Source of the DNA: JAAYCB01 sp012744395
Lineage (GTDB): Bacteria; Planctomycetota; Planctomycetia; Pirellulales; Thermoguttaceae
Assembly (NCBI GenBank): GCA_028703175.1
Contig: JAQVNJ010000130.1
Location: 1-17,059, forward strand
Reading direction: 5' to 3'
DNA: 17,059 bases
This document shows positions 13,888-17,059 of the stretch, one piece after another; the first letter of the stretch is position 1; each line of letters opens with the position of its first letter. The notes under the pieces were generated by a model. That model had not been told where the DNA came from. It saw nothing but the letters and a program-made list of their open reading frames with translations, and did no database searches. A program made the position numbers and the translations under genes.

Positions 13888-16800
13888 TTACGGGCGGATG
13901 ACCTCGACGCCGCAGAGGATCGGCGCCGCGTTGCCGTGGGGCACAAGCTCGATTTGCAGCCTGTCACCCAGGAGGACGCCGCTGCATGTCTCCACGAGCG
14001 AACGCAGCGGACCCTCGGCCTTGGCGACCACGTCAAGCCGCCGGATCACGACCTTGCCCTGGAGGGCAACGTCGAAGACCCGCTCGCCAGCCTGCACCTT
14101 GGGATCCGGCTCCGAAAACACGAGGCGGACCGTCGCGGGCAACGGGGCGGCGGCCGCCGCCGACTGATCCGCCTCGCCCTCCGGCTTCGACTCCGGCTCC
14201 GCCGCGCCCAGTTCACTTTTCGCGGGCACGACCAGCCGCACGGTCAGTTGGCGGAGGCCCTCCACGCCGGAGGCGGCCACCCAGGCTAGATCCCCCGCGA
14301 TCCGCGCGCTGTGGCCGCAAAACGGCCGCGACTCTCCCCCGATTTCAACCGGCACGTGCGGAGACGAGCCGTCGTCTGGCGGATGATTGACCCATAGGGT
14401 GCCGTTGTCCGCAAGGCGGTCTCCCGGCGCCCCCAGGTTGATTCCGATCCGGCGGACCTCGGACCGCGCGTCGCCGGGCTGCCCGAACAGGTTGTAGGTC
14501 CAAATCTCGTTTTCAGGCATCGGCACCAGCGCCAGCGAGGTCTGGTTCTGGTAAGCGCAGGTGCACGTCCGCGTGTAATCCGGGGCGCTGAGCACGCCAT
14601 CGGCGATGATCAGGTTCGAACTGCACCCGGACTTGAATCCGCCGAAGTTGCCGGTTCCCGAATGGCTCGCCAGGTCGTAGAAACCGGCCGCGCCGGAGCG
14701 GAAGGTCAACAAGTGCTCGCTGGCCACCGCCGTGTTGCAGCCATATGTCCGCACGAACCTCCAAGGGGTCTGCTCGCCGGTGACGGGGTCGGCGACGGTC
14801 ACCGGCGAGCCGTCCGCCAGCTGGAAGGCCCCCTTGCTCTCCCGGTAACTGGTCGCGTTCGTGATCAGGGCGTCGCCGTGGATCATGCAAGGGCCGACAT
14901 AGGACAGTTCGGCGTTGTGCCACACGACGCTCCCCTCTCCCGCCCGGTAAACGGCCATCCCCTTGCCAACTTCGTCGGGGCTCCGATCCGCAGCGGCGGA
15001 GCCGGCTTGAATCAGCAGGTCGTGCTCGCCCGCGTAGCTCAGCCAGGTGCCGAAGGCGTCGCCGCTCTGCCAGAGCGGTTCGCCCGTCTCCGCGGCAATC
15101 GCCAGCAGGCGGTGGCCGGTCGCCCCGCTGTCGCCGCGCCGCCGGTTCTGCTCCTCGACGCGCTTCGGCAGCTTGTCGAGCAGGTAGATTCGCCCTCCGC
15201 CGGCGACGATGCCGTTGTGGAGGAAACTCTGGTCGGCCGGCACGCGCCAACGCGGCTCGCCGGAATGCCGATCGAAGGCCATCAATGCCCGGCTGGCCGA
15301 GCGGTCGGGCGACCAGGCGAGGCCCCGCTTGCCCGCCGGCTCGTACTCGTAGCCCAGGCGTTTCGAATAGTCCGCAAAACCCACCCCGGCCAGCAGCAGG
15401 TCTTCATAAACGCCGATGTAGCCCCAGTCGGGCGACTGGCCCCCCTCTTCCGGCAAAACGAACTCCCGCAGCGTCTCGCCGCGCGCCGCGTCCAACAGCA
15501 GGCAGCGGCCGCCGATCACCAGGTAGACGCCCTCGGCCACGGCCACGAAGTTCGTCCCCCGGGCGTTGGCGCCGGGCAGATGGACCTGGTTGTACGCGGT
15601 GCTCAGCGGCGTCTCGGCATACGTTTCATCGTAGTAGACCTGGAACGTGCCCAGGTCCGGGAACTCGCGCTTCCAGAGCACGCGGCCCGTGTACACGTCC
15701 AGCGCGCTGAGGCAGTTGATGCCCTGGATGAACAGCCTTCCGCCCACGACCTGCTGGCTCGGCCCATGGCCGTGGCGCGGCAGGATGTCGAGATTGGAGA
15801 TGCCGCCGAACCAGAGGACCCCCAGCGGCAGCTTGACGCGGCGGTCGTTCGACTTGACCGTGTTGGCCACATCGCCATACAGGTGGGTCCAGTCGGCCGC
15901 GCCGGGCAGCGGCCCCTGGCGAGTAATCACCGCGTTTGCCCCGTGTGCTTCCAGCCTCGCCCCTGGCAATTTCGCGGCGGCCAGGGCCGCCGCCAGCTGC
16001 TCGCCGCCGGGCGCCCAGAGCCGGCCGCCATACGGCCGGACCGATTCAAACACCTGGCTGAGGATCCGGGGGTCGCCCAGCCGCGGCGCAATCGAGCGGC
16101 TGATGACCACCAGGTTGGCGATGTAGGGCGGAGCCATGAAACGCTCGGGATCGCCCACGGCCAGCGCGATCCGCGTGCCGTAGAGTCCGGCACGGTCGAG
16201 CCGGCGGCGGAGCGCCGCGATCTTCTCGGCCCGCTCGTCGACCGCCACCAGGTGCAGTTCCGACGCGCGGGCGACGGCCTCCAACAATTGCCCGTCGTCG
16301 ACGCCGAACCACAAGGCGTAGCCCTGGCGTTGCCCGGTGGCGGCCAGCAGCTTCTCCGCCTCTGCGGCCGCCTCTGCGGCCAGGGGGGAAGGCCGCGGTG
16401 GGTCGGCGATTGTCTCCACCTCGCCCGGCTCCGCGCCAAATGCCAGAATCCGCCCGTCAAGGGTCACGGCAAACAGCCGGTTGGCGGCGGCCAGCAACCG
16501 CACGACCTGGCCGGCGGCCGGAAGGGACCAGGCGATCCGGGGTTTCTCGTCCCCCTCGGGCAGGTCGATCGCGGTGATCGTCTCCGCGCCCGCGGCGTAG
16601 AGCCGGCCGCCCGCCCGGATCAGGTCGCCGCGGCCGTCGGCGGCGATTTCCCACAGCTTCCGGTGCTCGCGGCTGTAGGCTTCGATCGTCGGCGGTGTTT
16701 CCGCCTTGCCGGTTTTTGCCCCATCGCGGGCGGTGTAAAGCACGCCGCGGGCGAGCACCGGTTCGTTGACGCGGAGCTTCGTCGCCCCGCCGCCCGGCAG

Positions 16801-17059
16801 GTCCAGGGCCATCGTGCCGCGGCGCCGCGTGTGGACAAACGCCCGGCCATCCTCGGCGGCCACGAACGATCCCCCCTCGCCCTTGTTCCCGAAATTGAAA
16901 AACTTCAATTCGCCGCAGTGGCGGTCGAAGGCGGCCGGCAGTGTCCGCCCGCCCGGCACGAGCAACAGGTCGCCGGAAACGGCCAGTTGCCCTTGGGGCG
17001 CGACGCCCGCGAACGCCGGCGCGCTATGCGGCTGTTTCTGGTAGTCGGCGCTCGTGCCG
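13888..17059 (-). CDS. Large PQQ-like beta-propeller protein, 5' end outside window
   Basis: The frame stays open to the right edge, so the N-terminus, and any signal peptide, is missing; at least 1,056 codons are present. Counting from the codon at 16965, residues 1-195 contain propeller-type blades (AAFDRHCGEL, RLYAAGAETITAIDL, RLFAVTLDGRILAF). Residues about 197-350 read as a degenerate class I methyltransferase-like domain. Residues about 355-900 are further PQQ-like blades (GRLFIQGINCLSALDVYTGRVLW, LMAFDRHSGEPRWRVP, LLAIAAETGEPLW), with a CTCAYQ segment near 805. After an acidic Ala/Glu linker, residues 944-1025 look malectin-like (VRLVFSEP, GERVFDVALQGK). The likely site is the periplasm or outer membrane, with a role in carbohydrate or surface binding. 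No catalytic PQQ-dehydrogenase residues can be asserted. The stop lies 6 bp from the convergent glycosyltransferase stop. Confidence 0.88.
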   Translation of the reverse strand, partial: GTSADYQKQPHSAPAFAGVAPQGQLAVSGDLLLVPGGRTLPAAFDRHCGELKFFNFGNKGEGGSFVAAEDGRAFVHTRRRGTMALDLPGGGATKLRVNEPVLARGVLYTARDGAKTGKAETPPTIEAYSREHRKLWEIAADGRGDLIRAGGRLYAAGAETITAIDLPEGDEKPRIAWSLPAAGQVVRLLAAANRLFAVTLDGRILAFGAEPGEVETIADPPRPSPLAAEAAAEAEKLLAATGQRQGYALWFGVDDGQLLEAVARASELHLVAVDERAEKIAALRRRLDRAGLYGTRIALAVGDPERFMAPPYIANLVVISRSIAPRLGDPRILSQVFESVRPYGGRLWAPGGEQLAAALAAAKLPGARLEAHGANAVITRQGPLPGAADWTHLYGDVANTVKSNDRRVKLPLGVLWFGGISNLDILPRHGHGPSQQVVGGRLFIQGINCLSALDVYTGRVLWKREFPDLGTFQVYYDETYAETPLSTAYNQVHLPGANARGTNFVAVAEGVYLVIGGRCLLLDAARGETLREFVLPEEGGQSPDWGYIGVYEDLLLAGVGFADYSKRLGYEYEPAGKRGLAWSPDRSASRALMAFDRHSGEPRWRVPADQSFLHNGIVAGGGRIYLLDKLPKRVEEQNRRRGDSGATGHRLLAIAAETGEPLWQSGDAFGTWLSYAGEHDLLIQAGSAAADRSPDEVGKGMAVYRAGEGSVVWHNAELSYVGPCMIHGDALITNATSYRESKGAFQLADGSPVTVADPVTGEQTPWRFVRTYGCNTAVASEHLLTFRSGAAGFYDLASHSGTGNFGGFKSGCSSNLIIADGVLSAPDYTRTCTCAYQNQTSLALVPMPENEIWTYNLFGQPGDARSEVRRIGINLGAPGDRLADNGTLWVNHPPDDGSSPHVPVEIGGESRPFCGHSARIAGDLAWVAASGVEGLRQLTVRLVVPAKSELGAAEPESKPEGEADQSAAAAAPLPATVRLVFSEPDPKVQAGERVFDVALQGKVVIRRLDVVAKAEGPLRSLVETCSGVLLGDRLQIELVPHGNAAPILCGVEVIRP

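Noticed and set aside
1..17059. A defence system, CRISPR array, phage or insertion sequence.
   Set aside because: No repeat-spacer pattern, transposase, integrase, nuclease or terminal inverted repeats were recognised on either strand.

Overview
The window looks like chromosomal DNA of a GC-rich planctomycete, probably near the Pirellulales. The evidence is two DUF1559 proteins with prepilin-type N-termini, a small lipoprotein beside them, Tat-tagged Gfo/Idh/MocA oxidoreductases, a DUF6807 ('PmoA') protein, and a very large beta-propeller protein with a malectin-like C-terminus. No rRNA, tRNA, CRISPR array, transposase or phage gene was seen.

Layout. Positions 29-3601, minus strand: a lipoprotein (3164-3601), two tandem DUF1559 paralogues (2076-3038 and 869-1840) and a six-segment membrane protein (29-751). 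Hairpin-rich gaps separate them. Positions 3849-12589, minus strand: eight genes in one direction that read as one transcription unit. A near-consensus sigma70-type promoter (12664-12692) precedes the first gene, and a hairpin plus T-run (3798-3841) follows the last. In transcription order they are a Tat-exported sugar isomerase/epimerase, a GntR-LacI hybrid regulator, a TIM-barrel glycoside-hydrolase-like protein, a SIS-domain sugar isomerase, a short protein resembling only the C-terminal half of Gfo/Idh/MocA enzymes, a full-length Gfo/Idh/MocA oxidoreductase (GTG start, 4-nt overlap with the previous gene), a secreted DUF6807 protein, and a Tat-exported Gfo/Idh/MocA oxidoreductase. Positions 13138-13881, plus strand: a dolichyl-phosphate-mannose-synthase-like glycosyltransferase. 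Positions 13888 to the right edge, minus strand, convergent with it: the C-terminal part of a large PQQ-like propeller protein with a nested methyltransferase-like segment.

Inferred biology. The eight-gene unit looks like an inducible oxidation/isomerisation pathway for a carbohydrate or cyclitol, with steps on both sides of the inner membrane and a sugar-sensing regulator encoded in the same unit. There is no transporter, kinase or obvious polymer-cleaving enzyme, and the substrate cannot be read from the sequence. The least ordinary parts are the Rossmann-less Gfo partner coupled to a Gfo enzyme with an atypical nucleotide-binding loop, the SIS protein lacking the usual phosphosugar serines, the unassigned TIM-barrel protein, and the methyltransferase-like domain inside the propeller protein.
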